Program-made: the position numbers and the translations under genes
Notes under the pieces: generated by a model
Seen by the model: the letters and a program-made list of their open reading frames with translations, nothing else
Database searches by the model: none
Told to the model about the DNA's origin: nothing
From: Rhodovulum sp. 12E13
Lineage (GTDB): Bacteria > Pseudomonadota > Alphaproteobacteria > Rhodobacterales > Rhodobacteraceae
NCBI RefSeq assembly: GCF_003340565.1
Contig: NZ_QPLK01000020.1
Location: forward strand, 1 to 64,000
Direction of reading: 5' to 3'
DNA length: 64,000 nt
Part shown: in pieces, positions 1 to 8,184 of the stretch
Numbering within the stretch: the first letter of the stretch is position 1
Layout: every line of letters begins with the position of its first letter

Positions 1-466
1 GCTGGCCGACAAGATCGTGGTGCTGCGGGGCGGGCGCGTCGAGCAGGTCGGCTCGCCGATGCAGCTCTACGACGACCCCGACAACCGCTTCGTCGCAGGC
101 TTCATCGGATCGCCCTCGATGAACTTCCTGGAAGGCGTGGCCGAGCGCGGGGCAGTGCGCATTCCCGCGCTCGGCGACCGGGCGGTGCCGGCAGAGGTCG
201 CGCTGCCGGGCGAGGGGCGGAGGGTGCTGATGGGCATCCGACCCCAGCACCTGCGCGTCGAGGAGGGCGAGAGCCCCGTGCGCCTCGACATCCGCGAGCG
301 GCTCGGGGGCGTGGCCTACGATCACCTGGAAATGCCGGGCGGCGCCAGGGTGATCGTCGAGACGCGCGGCGATGAGACGATCCCCGAGGGCAGCGCCGTC
401 GTCGTCGATTTCGACCCGGAACGCGCCCTGTTCTTCGACGGCGAGAGCGAGGCACGCCTGCGCTGA
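1..466 (+). CDS. ABC transporter ATP-binding protein, C-terminal part (MalK/UgpC type)
   Basis: This is the 3' end of a gene that begins before the window; the frame is open from base 2 with no start of its own. What remains starts just after the nucleotide-binding core ([18 protein letters not shown], the usual stretch after the D- and H-loops) and runs through [20 protein letters not shown] into a TOBE-type regulatory domain with the signature [10 protein letters not shown]. That pattern is typical of the MalK/UgpC/MsmX ATPases that energise periplasmic-binding-protein importers for sugars, polyols or glycerol-3-phosphate. The substrate cannot be read from this fragment. Permease and binding-protein genes, if linked, lie outside the window. 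Family confidence is high, substrate unknown. Confidence 0.93.
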   Translation, partial: LADKIVVLRGGRVEQVGSPMQLYDDPDNRFVAGFIGSPSMNFLEGVAERGAVRIPALGDRAVPAEVALPGEGRRVLMGIRPQHLRVEEGESPVRLDIRERLGGVAYDHLEMPGGARVIVETRGDETIPEGSAVVVDFDPERALFFDGESEARLR

Positions 467-773
467 GGGGCGGCCTCCCCGCGGCCGGTCCGCCGCCGCT
501 GCCTCCGCGCCTCCGTGCCGCGTCGACCACGGCCGCGTCGGCCACGCCCGCGTCGACCAGGCCCGCTTCGCCCCTGCCACTCCGGCCGGGCCGCTCCATA
601 ATGCAGGAAAGCCGCGCCGGTGCGCCCAGCACCGCCCGTTCCCGGTCCCATTCCGGGCGCACGCGGCCCGCTCTTCGACCGGCGCGGCCGCATCGCCAAC
701 ACCTGCGCCCTCCACACCTTCGCGCGGCGCCCGCGCCCTGGCCGGCGGCGGCCGCTGCGCTAGGCTGAACGCC
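467..773. other. Intergenic stretch without a supported gene
   Basis: About 300 bases of C-rich sequence between the ABC ATPase stop and the next small gene. The open frames here have no ribosome binding site or recognisable protein. Just after the stop, GGGGCGGCC and CCCCGCGGCC could form a weak hairpin terminator; otherwise nothing is seen. Confidence 0.5.
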
Positions 774-971
774 ATGCTTCTGATCGTCGCCGTGATCGTC
801 GTCTTCATCGTTCTCGCCCTGCTCAACACGGGCGGCACGGCGGCCTGCCGCTGGCGCGAGGATCGCACAGTCGACACCGAGGGCCTGAGCTACTGGCGCT
901 GCCATGTCTGCGGCGCGACCGAGAAGACGGCGAAGGGCCGGCCACCGAACGTCTGCCGCGCGCCGCGCTGA
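774..971 (+). CDS. Small membrane-anchored protein with a zinc-ribbon-like tail
   Basis: A 65-residue protein. Residues 1-18 (MLLIVAVIVVFIVLALLN) form one transmembrane helix. A Cys at about 25 is followed by RWREDRT, then a C-H-V-C knuckle and a final C near the end (PPNVC). This looks like a single-pass membrane anchor carrying a half zinc ribbon, a type of small protein I associate with Rhodobacterales genomes but for which no function is known. The ATG at 774 follows a short GGCTGAACGCC stretch with only a weak ribosome binding site. The downstream neighbour is another small ORF on the same strand. Confidence 0.65.
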   Translation: MLLIVAVIVVFIVLALLNTGGTAACRWREDRTVDTEGLSYWRCHVCGATEKTAKGRPPNVCRAPR

Positions 972-1124
972 GGCCCCGCTCCGCCCCGGAAAACAGTTTT
1001 ACATCAAGGACCGCGACGCAACGTTCGCCATGCGTTCCGGGCATGCCGAGGATGCGGAGTGGTCCGGTGCTCAGCGGAGCGGCAAAGCTCTATCTTCCGG
1101 CAAGCACCAAGCAGGAGATGCGCC

Positions 1125-1322
1125 ATGAGCCGCCATGACCCCACCCTTGCCCGCCCGAGCGACCATGCTGGCGCTGCCGCCGCAGTGCCGCTGGCCGGCG
1201 ACAGCTGGTTGGCCGCCTATTATGCCTACGAGGCGCCCGCCCCGCGCCCGCGCGGCAGCCGCATTGCCGACAACGGCGCCCTGGCGGCGCTCGACCAGAT
1301 GTACGCCTACTACGAAGCCTGA
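1125..1322 (+). CDS. Small hypothetical protein rich in Tyr and Ala
   Basis: A 65-residue protein that I do not recognise. The start at 1125 is set by GCAGGAG ending about eight bases upstream. The N-terminal half is Ala/Pro-rich and probably disordered. Two similar tyrosine clusters stand out, AAYYAYE near residue 31 and QMYAYYEA at the very C-terminus. There is no signal peptide or membrane segment. Codon use matches the neighbours (GC-rich third positions), so it is probably a real gene. The next gene, argD, is 345 bases downstream, and the gap is occupied by a repeat element. Confidence 0.6.
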   Translation: MSRHDPTLARPSDHAGAAAAVPLAGDSWLAAYYAYEAPAPRPRGSRIADNGALAALDQMYAYYEA

Positions 1323-1400
1323 CCCCCCTTTCGGCACTTCCTGTCGGCGCCGGCTTGCGGCGCGGGAGGCGCCGCCCGGGCAGGCCACACCACCCCCGGC

Positions 1401-1462
1401 TTCTTCTTGCCCGAAATATCCCGGGGGAGTCGGCGCCGCGGCGCCGACGGGGGCTGGCCCCC
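1401..1462 (+). repeat. Pyrimidine-rich intergenic element A, copy 1, with two hairpins
   Basis: Starts TTCTTCTTGCCCGAAATATC followed by CCGGGGGAGT. A perfect palindrome GTCGGCGCCGCGGCGCCGAC (1429-1448) and then a GGGGG-CTGG-CCCCC hairpin (1449-1462) follow directly. The same start and the same CTGG-loop hairpin recur at 19308. It lies in the 1323-1667 gap, which holds no gene. It could act as a 3'-end or terminator element of the upstream small gene; that is inference. Confidence 0.75.
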
Positions 1463-1667
1463 TGCGCCCTTCGCCCGAGGCGCGCCGGCCGGATGGCGCA
1501 GGGCGCCCCGCCTTCTTTACATCCTCCTCCCGCATGCCTAGAGCGAGGCTCATGGCCAGACCGACGCTCCGACGCCCCGCCTGACGTGCCCGGAACGCTC
1601 CGTCGCGGGGCACGCCGTCTTCCGTGCCATGTTCCCCGGCTCCCCTCCCTTGCGCGAGGACAGAAAG

Positions 1668-2855
1668 ATGATCCCCCCCCTCCTGCCGACCTACAATCGC
1701 GCGCCCCTCTCCTTCGAGCACGGCGAGGGCGCCTGGCTGGTGGAGCGCGACGGGCGACGCTTTCTCGATCTCGCCGCCGGGATCGCCGTCAACGCGCTGG
1801 GCCACGCCCATCCCGCGCTGGTCGCGGCGCTGACCGATCAGGCGGGCCGGCTCTGGCACACCTCGAATCTCTACGAGGTGCCCCGGCAGCAGGCGCTCGC
1901 AGAGGCGCTGACCCGGGCGACCTTCGCCGACACGGTGTTCTTCGGCAATTCGGGAACCGAGGCGATGGAACTGGCCGTCAAGATGGCCCGCCGCTACTGG
2001 CACGCCCGGGGGCGGCCCGAGCGGGTGAAGATCGCCGCCTTCGAGGGCAGCTTTCACGGCCGGTCGATCGCGGCGATCTCGGCCGCGGGCTCGGCCAAAC
2101 TGACCGAGGGGTTCGGCCCGCTCCTGCCGGGTTTCGTCCACCTGCCCTTCGGCGATCACGACGCCCTGCGCGCGGCGATGGCCGACCCCGAGCTTGGCGC
2201 GGTGATCGTCGAGCCGGTGCAGGGCGAGGGCGGCATCCGCCCCCTGCCCGACGCCTGCCTGAAGGGGCTGCGCGCGCTCTGCGACGAGACCGGCGCGCTG
2301 ATGATCCTCGACGAGGTGCAATGCGGGATGGGGCGCACCGGGCGCCTCTTCGCCCACGAATGGGCGGGCGCGGCCCCCGACATCATGCTCGTGGCCAAGG
2401 GGATCGGCGGCGGCTTTCCGCTCGGCGCGGTGCTGGCGACCGAGGCGGCGGCGGCCCCGATGACGGCCGGCTCCCACGGCTCGACCTACGGCGGCAACCC
2501 GCTCGGCTGCGCGGTGGGGCTGAAGGTGCTCGAGATCGTGAACGACGAGGCGTTTCTCGCCGAGGTGCGGCGCAAGGCCGGCGATTTCCGCCAGGCGCTC
2601 GAGGGCCTCGTCGCGGCCCACCCGAACGTGTTCGAGAAGGTGCGGGGGGCCGGCCTCATGCTGGGCCTGAAGTGCAAGGTCGCGCCGGCCGGGATGGTGC
2701 AGGCGGGCCATGCGGAGCAGGTGCTGACCGTGCCGGCGGCAGACAACGTCGTGCGCCTTCTGCCGCCGCTCACGATTTCCGCGGAGGAGCTGACCGAGGC
2801 CGTGGCCCGGCTCGACCGCGCCGCGACCCGCCTCGGCGAGACCGCCGCGGCCTGA
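1668..2855 (+). CDS. argD: Acetylornithine aminotransferase (class III PLP enzyme)
   Basis: A 395-residue cytoplasmic enzyme of arginine synthesis: N-acetyl-glutamate-5-semialdehyde plus glutamate gives N-acetylornithine, and many homologues also serve lysine synthesis. Visible motifs are SGTEAM at 95-100 (phosphate site), [15 protein letters not shown] with the pyridine-binding Asp at about 215, and the PLP lysine in [14 protein letters not shown] at about 244. Length and the opening [20 protein letters not shown] fit ArgD. I chose the ATG at 1668, preceded by GAGGACAGAAAG, over an in-frame ATG at 1629 because the extra 13 residues fall outside the family alignment. In many relatives argF follows directly; here a convergent kinase gene and palindromes follow instead. 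Confidence 0.95.
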   Translation: MIPPLLPTYNRAPLSFEHGEGAWLVERDGRRFLDLAAGIAVNALGHAHPALVAALTDQAGRLWHTSNLYEVPRQQALAEALTRATFADTVFFGNSGTEAMELAVKMARRYWHARGRPERVKIAAFEGSFHGRSIAAISAAGSAKLTEGFGPLLPGFVHLPFGDHDALRAAMADPELGAVIVEPVQGEGGIRPLPDACLKGLRALCDETGALMILDEVQCGMGRTGRLFAHEWAGAAPDIMLVAKGIGGGFPLGAVLATEAAAAPMTAGSHGSTYGGNPLGCAVGLKVLEIVNDEAFLAEVRRKAGDFRQALEGLVAAHPNVFEKVRGAGLMLGLKCKVAPAGMVQAGHAEQVLTVPAADNVVRLLPPLTISAEELTEAVARLDRAATRLGETAAA

Positions 2856-2872
2856 CATGCGCCGCCGATGGC

Positions 2873-2909
2873 GGGGCAGAAGGCCTTTCGAAAGGCCTTC
2901 CCCTGCCCC
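2873..2909. repeat. Palindrome family B, copy 1 (single unit)
   Basis: AAGGCCTTTCGAAAGGCCTT at 2880-2899 is a perfect 20-bp palindrome, extended by GGGGCAG on the left and CTGCCCC on the right after a CCC insert. It lies just after argD, at the convergent junction with the sensor kinase gene. It could act as a bidirectional terminator or a processing hairpin. Confidence 0.85.
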
Positions 2910-3022
2910 ACCGGAGTTCACCGGCCCCCAACCACGCGCCCCCGGGCAGGCGCCCCCAGCGTGCGCGGGAGGGCGCGACTGCACCGCCCGGGCTGCCGCA
3001 GCACCGCCTGTCGGAGCGCGGC

Positions 3023-3064
3023 GACGCGCCTTGCAAGGCGCGTCACGGCCCTTCGAAGGGCCGT
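3023..3064. repeat. Palindrome family B, copy 2 (two abutting units)
   Basis: Two palindromes touch without a gap: a 22-bp unit centred on CCTTGCAAGG (3023-3044) and ACGGCCCTTCGAAGGGCCGT (3045-3064). The stop codon of the minus-strand sensor kinase (3043-3045) spans the junction, so the last six codons of that gene (RPFEGP) are palindrome sequence. Confidence 0.85.
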
Positions 3065-4989
3065 CCCCCCGCCCCGGCACGGCTCGGCGCGGCAGGCTCC
3101 GGCGCGGCCCGGCCGGAGGCGCCCCGCTCGCCGATCTCTGTGTCGCGCGCCCCGGCCGCGGTCTCGCCCGCTTCTTCCGTCGCAGCGGTGGCCGGCGCTC
3201 CGGCCTGGGGGGCGAAGCCCTCAGCGCGGAAGCTGAGCGCGATGCGCCACGGCGCGCCCGCGGCGTCGCCCTCGTCACGCGCGAGCGCGCCGTCGAGCTG
3301 GCTGGCAAACGCCGCCATCAGTCGCGTTCCCAGGCCCGCCCGGTGCTCGCGCTGCTCCTCGCGCAGCCGCGCCCCGCCGGAATTGGCCACCTCGAGCGTC
3401 ACCGCGCCGTCCTTTCCCTGCGCGAGCCCGATCCGCAGCCAGGGCCGCCCGCCGTCGGGCGGCCGGCCCACATGGTGCAGCACGTTCGTCACCGCTTCGC
3501 CCGCGAACAGCGCCAGCGGCACTGCCTGATCGGGATAGAGGCGCACCTGCTCGAGCCGCACGTCCACCGCGACATCCTCGGTCACGGCGCCGGCCTCGGC
3601 GAGCTTGCGGTTGACGATCTCCGACAGCAGCAGGTCGGCCCGAAGCGCCGACAGCGAGGGGGTCTGGTAGAGGTGCTGATGCACGGTGGCGAGGCTCATC
3701 ACCCGGTCCTGCACCCGGCGCAGCACCGCGCGCGCGTCGGTGTCGCGGTGCTGGCGGATCTGCATGTTGAGGATGGAGGCGATGAGCTGGAGGTTGTTCT
3801 TCACCCTGTGATGCACCTCCTTGAGCAACACCTGCTGGTCGTGCACCGCCTTTTCCAGCCGCGTCTCGTCGGAGACGATCCGCGCCGTCATCGCGTCGAA
3901 GCTCCCGGCGAGTTCGCGCAGTTCGTCCGGCGCCCGCGACAGGCGCAAGGGCGGCAGCGCGCGGGCCCCCGCGGTGAAGGACTGCATCCGCCCGCGCAGG
4001 GCGCCCAGCGGAGACAGGATCATCCGGTTGACCGCGACGAAGGCGACGAGCAGCGACAGCGCCCACATCAGGGCGGGCAGAAGGGCACCGAGCGCAATCG
4101 GCCCGACGCCCGGCCCGGCGAAGAGCGTGCCCGGCAGCCAGGCGCCGAGCGTCATGAGTTCGCCCTCGATCACCGGCACAACGGCGTAGGCGCGCCGGTC
4201 GCCCTCGCCCGAACGAAGGGTCATCGCATGCGCCGGCTGGCCGATGAAGGCTCCCAGATCGCCCCCTTCTGGCAATCGTGCCGCCCGCGCGTCGTCCACC
4301 GGGCCCACCGTCGCGCCGGGTGGCAGCGGCGACGACCACAGCACCTCTCCGCCCCGATCGAAGGTGACGAGTTCGAGCGGCGCGTCGGTCTCGCCGGGAA
4401 TGAGCTCGCCCGAGATCAGCGCGCCTTGCGGCAGGGCGAGCAGGATCGTGCCGAGCGGCACCTCCTCGGGCGTGCCGCCCGGCACGGGGCGCACCCGCCC
4501 CCGCACCGGCTGGAGAACCAGTAGCGCCTCCGCCACCGGCAGCAGCCCCCCCGCCGGCCCGCCGATGCCGGACACGACGCGGGCCTCGCCGTCGAGTCCG
4601 GCGACCAGGGCCGTGCCCGAGAGGTCGCGGCGCACGCCATCGGACGCACAGTCGAGCCGACCTTCGCTCCCGAGGAAGCCGGCAAAGCGCAGGGCCGCCG
4701 CCCCCTCGACCACGCGCGCCATCAATTCGGCACAGCGGTCGGGCGCGGCCGCCACGTCGCGCACCAGCGGCACCAGCGCCCGGGCCTGCCCCTGCGCGGT
4801 CCGGATCACCTCGCGCTGGGCGGCCGCCGCGCGCAGGGTCTCGCCCAGCAGCGCCCGCTCCGACATCTCGCGCGCCTGCTCGGCCATCCGGTGCGCCTGG
4901 ACCAGCGCGATCGCCCCGATGGGCACGAAGGCGAGCGTGAGGAGCACCGCGAGGCGCGCGCGCGCCGAGCCGCTGCGAAGGCGTGCCAT
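3043..4989 (-). CDS. Membrane sensor histidine kinase, HisKA_2/HWE type (probable PhyR kinase)
   Basis: A 648-residue sensor. TM1 is at about 12-31, an extracytoplasmic sensor domain at 32-295, TM2 at about 297-324, a HAMP-like linker follows, then the dimerisation motif LLKEVHHRVKNNLQLIASIL with phospho-acceptor His near 394. The ATPase domain has an N-box-like FAGEAVTNVLHHV. The H-R-x-K-N-N-L-Q signature is that of HisKA_2 kinases, which supply phosphate to PhyR in alphaproteobacteria. The gene lies one base after ecfG in the same direction, which supports that role. The last residues come from a palindromic repeat, and the Pro/Ala-rich region after about residue 600 is probably a dispensable tail. 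Which signal it senses cannot be told from the sequence. Confidence 0.9.
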   Translation of the reverse strand: MARLRSGSARARLAVLLTLAFVPIGAIALVQAHRMAEQAREMSERALLGETLRAAAAQREVIRTAQGQARALVPLVRDVAAAPDRCAELMARVVEGAAALRFAGFLGSEGRLDCASDGVRRDLSGTALVAGLDGEARVVSGIGGPAGGLLPVAEALLVLQPVRGRVRPVPGGTPEEVPLGTILLALPQGALISGELIPGETDAPLELVTFDRGGEVLWSSPLPPGATVGPVDDARAARLPEGGDLGAFIGQPAHAMTLRSGEGDRRAYAVVPVIEGELMTLGAWLPGTLFAGPGVGPIALGALLPALMWALSLLVAFVAVNRMILSPLGALRGRMQSFTAGARALPPLRLSRAPDELRELAGSFDAMTARIVSDETRLEKAVHDQQVLLKEVHHRVKNNLQLIASILNMQIRQHRDTDARAVLRRVQDRVMSLATVHQHLYQTPSLSALRADLLLSEIVNRKLAEAGAVTEDVAVDVRLEQVRLYPDQAVPLALFAGEAVTNVLHHVGRPPDGGRPWLRIGLAQGKDGAVTLEVANSGGARLREEQREHRAGLGTRLMAAFASQLDGALARDEGDAAGAPWRIALSFRAEGFAPQAGAPATAATEEAGETAAGARDTEIGERGASGRAAPEPAAPSRAGAGGRPFEGP

Positions 4990-4990
4990 G

Positions 4991-5638
4991 TCAGAGCCCC
5001 TGCCGCCCCTGCCCGCTCATCACGGCGCGGGTGGCGCGGTCGGTCATCTCCATCTCCTCGTGCGCCTCCAGCCCGAGCAGCTCGGCGAGCTTGCGCCGGG
5101 CCCGGTTCGCGCGGCTCTTGACCGTTCCGGCGGGCACGCAGGTCATGCGCGCGGCCTCGTCGTAGGAAAAGCCCGAGGCCCCCACGAGCACCAGCGCCTC
5201 GCGCTGCTCGTCGGGCAGTTGCGCGAAGGCCACGGCGAAGTCGCGCAGCGCGAGGCGGCCGTCATGGGCAGGCTTTTCGGCAAGCCGCGCGGCGAAGGCC
5301 CCCTCGCTATCGGCTGTCTCGCGCCGCAGGCGGCGACGCTGGGTATAGAAGTGGTTGCGCAGGATGGTGAAGAGCCACGCCCGCATGTTGGTGCCGGGGG
5401 TGTAGCTGCCGATATTGGTCCAGGCCTTGACCACCGTGTCCTGCACGAGGTCGTCGGCCGATGACGGGTCGCGGGTGAGAGACATGGCGAAGGCGCGCAT
5501 CGCGGCCAGGTATTCGGGAATCTCGTCGCGCGGGTCGCCGCGCACCGGCCCGCCGGTCGCACCGGCCGGAGTGCTCTGGCCCGCACGATCCCCGCCCGCA
5601 TGGCGCGCGGGCGCCCTGTCCCGCTGGCCCCCGGCCAT
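4991..5638 (-). CDS. ecfG: ECF sigma factor of the general stress response (EcfG)
   Basis: A sigma-70 family protein of up to 215 residues. Region 2 is seen in LVQDTVVKAWTNIGSYTPGT followed by NMRAWLFTILRNHFYTQRRR, and region 4 in LPDEQREALVLVGASGFSYD followed by VPAGTVKSRANRARRKL. It directs RNA polymerase to GGAAC-N16/17-CGTT promoters and is held off by NepR until PhyR-P competes. The ATG at 5638 has no strong ribosome binding site. An internal GTG shortly before DPRDEIPEYL is an equally good start, since the first 30 or so residues are Gly/Arg/Pro-rich and not conserved in the family. It sits between nepR (upstream) and the kinase gene (one base downstream), so nepR-ecfG-kinase is probably one transcript. 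Confidence 0.93.
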   Translation of the reverse strand: MAGGQRDRAPARHAGGDRAGQSTPAGATGGPVRGDPRDEIPEYLAAMRAFAMSLTRDPSSADDLVQDTVVKAWTNIGSYTPGTNMRAWLFTILRNHFYTQRRRLRRETADSEGAFAARLAEKPAHDGRLALRDFAVAFAQLPDEQREALVLVGASGFSYDEAARMTCVPAGTVKSRANRARRKLAELLGLEAHEEMEMTDRATRAVMSGQGRQGL

Positions 5639-5731
5639 CAGGATCGGGGCCGCCGGCCGGTCGCCTTCCAGCTGCCCTTGTCGGGCGTCGTCATGCTGGC
5701 GATCCTCGCATCGGTCTCGTGCGGGGGAGCC

Positions 5732-5878
5732 TCATTCGGGCCGCCCCTGTTCGCGCAACTTGCGCAGGAGGTCGTGGAAGCGGTCAGGCACCTCTTCCTC
5801 GAGGGTGCTCTGATAGACCTTGCGCAGATTCTCGTCGATCTGCTGGTCCAGCCGCTTCTTCCGGTCATCCTGCGTCAT
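5732..5878 (-). CDS. nepR: Anti-sigma factor NepR
   Basis: A protein of about 48 residues with the NepR signature DQQIDENLRKVYQSTLEEEV and PDRFHDLLRKLREQ. NepR binds and sequesters EcfG; phosphorylated PhyR, through its sigma-like domain, takes NepR away. I chose the ATG at 5878 (MTQDDRKKRL...) because it gives the usual short N-terminus; an in-frame ATG at 5890 is possible, and neither has a strong ribosome binding site. The gene is transcribed from the EcfG-type promoter at 5927-5951 and precedes ecfG by about 90 bases. This is the normal nepR-ecfG arrangement opposite phyR. Confidence 0.9.
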   Translation of the reverse strand: MTQDDRKKRLDQQIDENLRKVYQSTLEEEVPDRFHDLLRKLREQGRPE

Positions 5879-5926
5879 CTCGGCATACATGCGCGATCGG
5901 TCTCGCCATTTCCAGTGGTGCGTCTC

Positions 5927-5951
5927 AACGTTGACGCGGCCTGCCGGTTCC
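5927..5951 (-). promoter_or_regulatory. EcfG-dependent promoter of nepR-ecfG
   Basis: On the minus strand GGAAC (complement of 5947-5951), exactly 16 bases, then CGTT (complement of 5927-5930). This matches the established alphaproteobacterial EcfG consensus GGAAC-N16/17-CGTT. Transcription would start near 5919, about 40 bases before nepR, giving positive autoregulation of the sigma factor, as in other species. Confidence 0.85.
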
Positions 5952-5993
5952 CGAAGAATGGGAAAAGACTTGCAGACATCACAGGGATCGTCC

Positions 5994-6797
5994 GTGCCCA
6001 ACCCGTCCCAGCTCGCCGACGTCGTGGGCGAGAACCTCCCCTTCCTGCGCCGCTACGCAAGGGCGCTGACCGGCAGCCAGGAGACCGGCGACACCTACGC
6101 CTCGGCCACGCTCGAGGCGCTGATCGAGGATGCCTCGATCTTCGACGACAGCGTGTCGGGAAAGGCGGCGCTCTTCCGCGCCTTTCACCTGATCTGGTCG
6201 AGCGCCGGCTCGCCCGTCTCGGACGGCGACGACGCCATGTCGCGCCGGGCGCAGGGCCATATGGCGCAGCTCACGCCCAACAGCCGCGAGGCGCTGCTTC
6301 TGCACACGATCGAGGAGTTCCCGCTGGGCGAGATCGCGGTCATCATGCAGGTGTCGGAGCCAGAGGCGCGCGACCTTCTCGACCGTGCCCGCGCCGAGAT
6401 GGAAGACAGCGTCACGGGCCGCATCCTGATCATCGAGGACGAGGCGATCATCGCCATGGACATCGAGGGGATCGTCACCTCGATGGGGCACGCGGTGACC
6501 GGCATCGCCCGCACCCGCGCCCGCGCGGTGGAGCTCGGCCGCAACGACCGGCCCGACCTGATCCTGGCCGATATCCAGCTCGCCGACGACAGCTCGGGCA
6601 TAGACGCGGTGAACGAGCTGTTGCAGTCGTTTCCCGAGACGCCGGTCATCTTCATCACCGCCTTCCCCGAGCGGCTGCTGACCGGCGACCGGCCGGAGCC
6701 TGCCTTCCTGATCTCGAAGCCCTACACCGAGGAACAGGTGCGCAGCGCGGTGAGCCAGGCGATGTTCTTCGCCTCGACCGAGGGCCTCGGGGGCTGA
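5994..6797 (+). CDS. phyR: Response regulator PhyR (sigma-like plus receiver domain)
   Basis: A 267-residue protein with an N-terminal EcfG-like domain (about 1-138, LPFLRRYARALTGSQETGD and LTPNSREALLLHTIEEFPLG) and a C-terminal receiver (143-260) opening with RILIIEDEA. Phospho-acceptor Asp is near 193 (LADIQLADDSSG) and the conserved Lys near 242 (SKPY). Phosphorylation exposes the sigma-like domain, which then traps NepR and frees EcfG. The GTG at 5994 after ACAGGGATCGTCC gives the family length; an ATG at 5958 would add 12 residues. It is divergent from nepR-ecfG and shares their intergenic region. Confidence 0.96.
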   Translation: MPNPSQLADVVGENLPFLRRYARALTGSQETGDTYASATLEALIEDASIFDDSVSGKAALFRAFHLIWSSAGSPVSDGDDAMSRRAQGHMAQLTPNSREALLLHTIEEFPLGEIAVIMQVSEPEARDLLDRARAEMEDSVTGRILIIEDEAIIAMDIEGIVTSMGHAVTGIARTRARAVELGRNDRPDLILADIQLADDSSGIDAVNELLQSFPETPVIFITAFPERLLTGDRPEPAFLISKPYTEEQVRSAVSQAMFFASTEGLGG

Positions 6798-6849
6798 CCG
6801 CCTTCCGCCCGCCGCGCGTGGGCCGCGCCGTGACCGCAGGGAGCGCCAG

Positions 6850-8100
6850 ATGATCGGCGCCTATCGACTCGCCCTGAGCCTCGCCGCGCCCGTCCTGCTG
6901 GCGCTCTGGCTCGTACGTCTCGCGCGGGGGCGCGAGACATGGGCCGACCTGCGCGAGCGCCTCGGCCGCGGCGAGCCGGGGGCGACCGGCGCGCTCTGGG
7001 TCCATGGGGCCTCGGTGGGCGAGCTCGCCGCCGCACGCCCCCTGATCGAGGCGCTGCAGGCGAAGGCGCCGGGGCTGAGGGTCGTTGTCACCTGCAACAC
7101 CGTGACGGGGCGCCGCGCGGCACGCGACTGGCGGCTGTCGGGCATCGACGCGCGCCTCGCCCCGCTCGACTATCGCCGGGCCGTGGCGGCGTTCCTGCGG
7201 CGGCTCCGCCCCGCTGCGCTGGTCGTGATCGAGAACGAACTGTGGCCCAATCGCCTGTCGCTCGTCCATGCAGGCGGGATGCCGGTGGCATTGGTCGCCG
7301 CGCGCCTCTCCTCCCGCAGCGCGGCGCGCTGGGCGCGCGCCTCGGCGCTCGTGCGCAGCCTCATCGCACCGGTCGCGCTGGCCGCCCCGCACGACGCGGC
7401 CTCGGCCGAGCGGCTGGTGGCGCTCGGCCTGCCCCGCGCCGCGCTCGGCCCGGCCGCGCCGCTGAAATCCGCCGTGGCGCTCGCGCCGCCCGATCCTTCG
7501 GCGCTCGCCGCCCTTGGCTACGACCGGGCGCAGACGCTGCTCGCCGCCTCGACCCATGCGGGCGAGGAGGGGCCGGTGCTCGACGCCTTCCTCGCCGCCC
7601 GCGCCCGTCGCCCGGCGCTGCGCCTGATCCTCGCGCCCCGCCACCCCGAGCGGGGGCCCGAAATCGCCCGGTTGATCGCTGCGCGCGGCGTCGGCCTTGC
7701 TACCCGCTCGGCCGGGGCGGCGCCGGGCGACACGCCTGTCTATCTCGCCGACACGCTGGGCGAGATGGCGCTGTGGTATGCCGCCGCCGGCCTCTGCTTC
7801 GTCGGCGGCTCGCTGGTGGCGAAGGGCGGGCATACGCCCTACGAGCCGGCGGGCTTCGCCTGCGCCATCCTGCACGGGCCACATGTGGAGAACGCCGCAG
7901 ACGCCTACGCCGCGCTCGCCGCGGCCGGGGCGGCGGTGCCGGTCGCTGATACAGCCGGGCTGGCCGACGCGCTCGCCACGCTCGACGCCCGCGACCAGGA
8001 GCGGCTCGGCATGCGCGCCCGCGAGACGCTCGCCGCGCAGGATATCGGCCCTCTGGCCGACGCGCTTCACGATCGGCTCGGTCTCGGTTCGGCCGGCTGA
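6850..8100 (+). CDS. waaA: 3-deoxy-D-manno-octulosonic acid (KDO) transferase
   Basis: A 416-residue GT-B glycosyltransferase at the inner membrane that adds KDO to lipid A precursor, the first step of LPS core assembly. The N-terminal hydrophobic helix is at about 5-22. Motifs of the family are seen in WVHGASVGELAAARPLIEAL (with the catalytic Glu of GASVGE), VVTCNTVTGR, VIENELWPNR and GGSLVAKGGHTPYEPAGF near the C-terminus, followed by GPHVENAADAY. Length fits WaaA/KdtA. The ATG at 6850 follows GGGAGCGCCAG. It lies 52 bases after phyR on the same strand but has no functional link to it that I can see. Confidence 0.95.
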   Translation: MIGAYRLALSLAAPVLLALWLVRLARGRETWADLRERLGRGEPGATGALWVHGASVGELAAARPLIEALQAKAPGLRVVVTCNTVTGRRAARDWRLSGIDARLAPLDYRRAVAAFLRRLRPAALVVIENELWPNRLSLVHAGGMPVALVAARLSSRSAARWARASALVRSLIAPVALAAPHDAASAERLVALGLPRAALGPAAPLKSAVALAPPDPSALAALGYDRAQTLLAASTHAGEEGPVLDAFLAARARRPALRLILAPRHPERGPEIARLIAARGVGLATRSAGAAPGDTPVYLADTLGEMALWYAAAGLCFVGGSLVAKGGHTPYEPAGFACAILHGPHVENAADAYAALAAAGAAVPVADTAGLADALATLDARDQERLGMRARETLAAQDIGPLADALHDRLGLGSAG

Positions 8101-8184
8101 CCGGGCGCCGGGAGGCCACGCGCCTCAGCGCCGGCGCGCCCCGTCGCCCCGCTGCCCGACCTGCCGCGGGCGACGTCGCCCCGC

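Noticed and set aside
2873-3064. CRISPR-like array from clustered palindromes
   Set aside because: The units differ in sequence, have no regular spacers and no cas genes; they are isolated hairpins at gene ends.
1071-3308. Very long open frames antisense to argD and, elsewhere, antisense to mnh, MCP, priA and RND genes
   Set aside because: They are by-products of high GC content: few stops occur in the complementary frames. Their translations are Arg/Pro/Gly/His-rich with no domain, no ribosome binding site and overlap well-identified genes completely.
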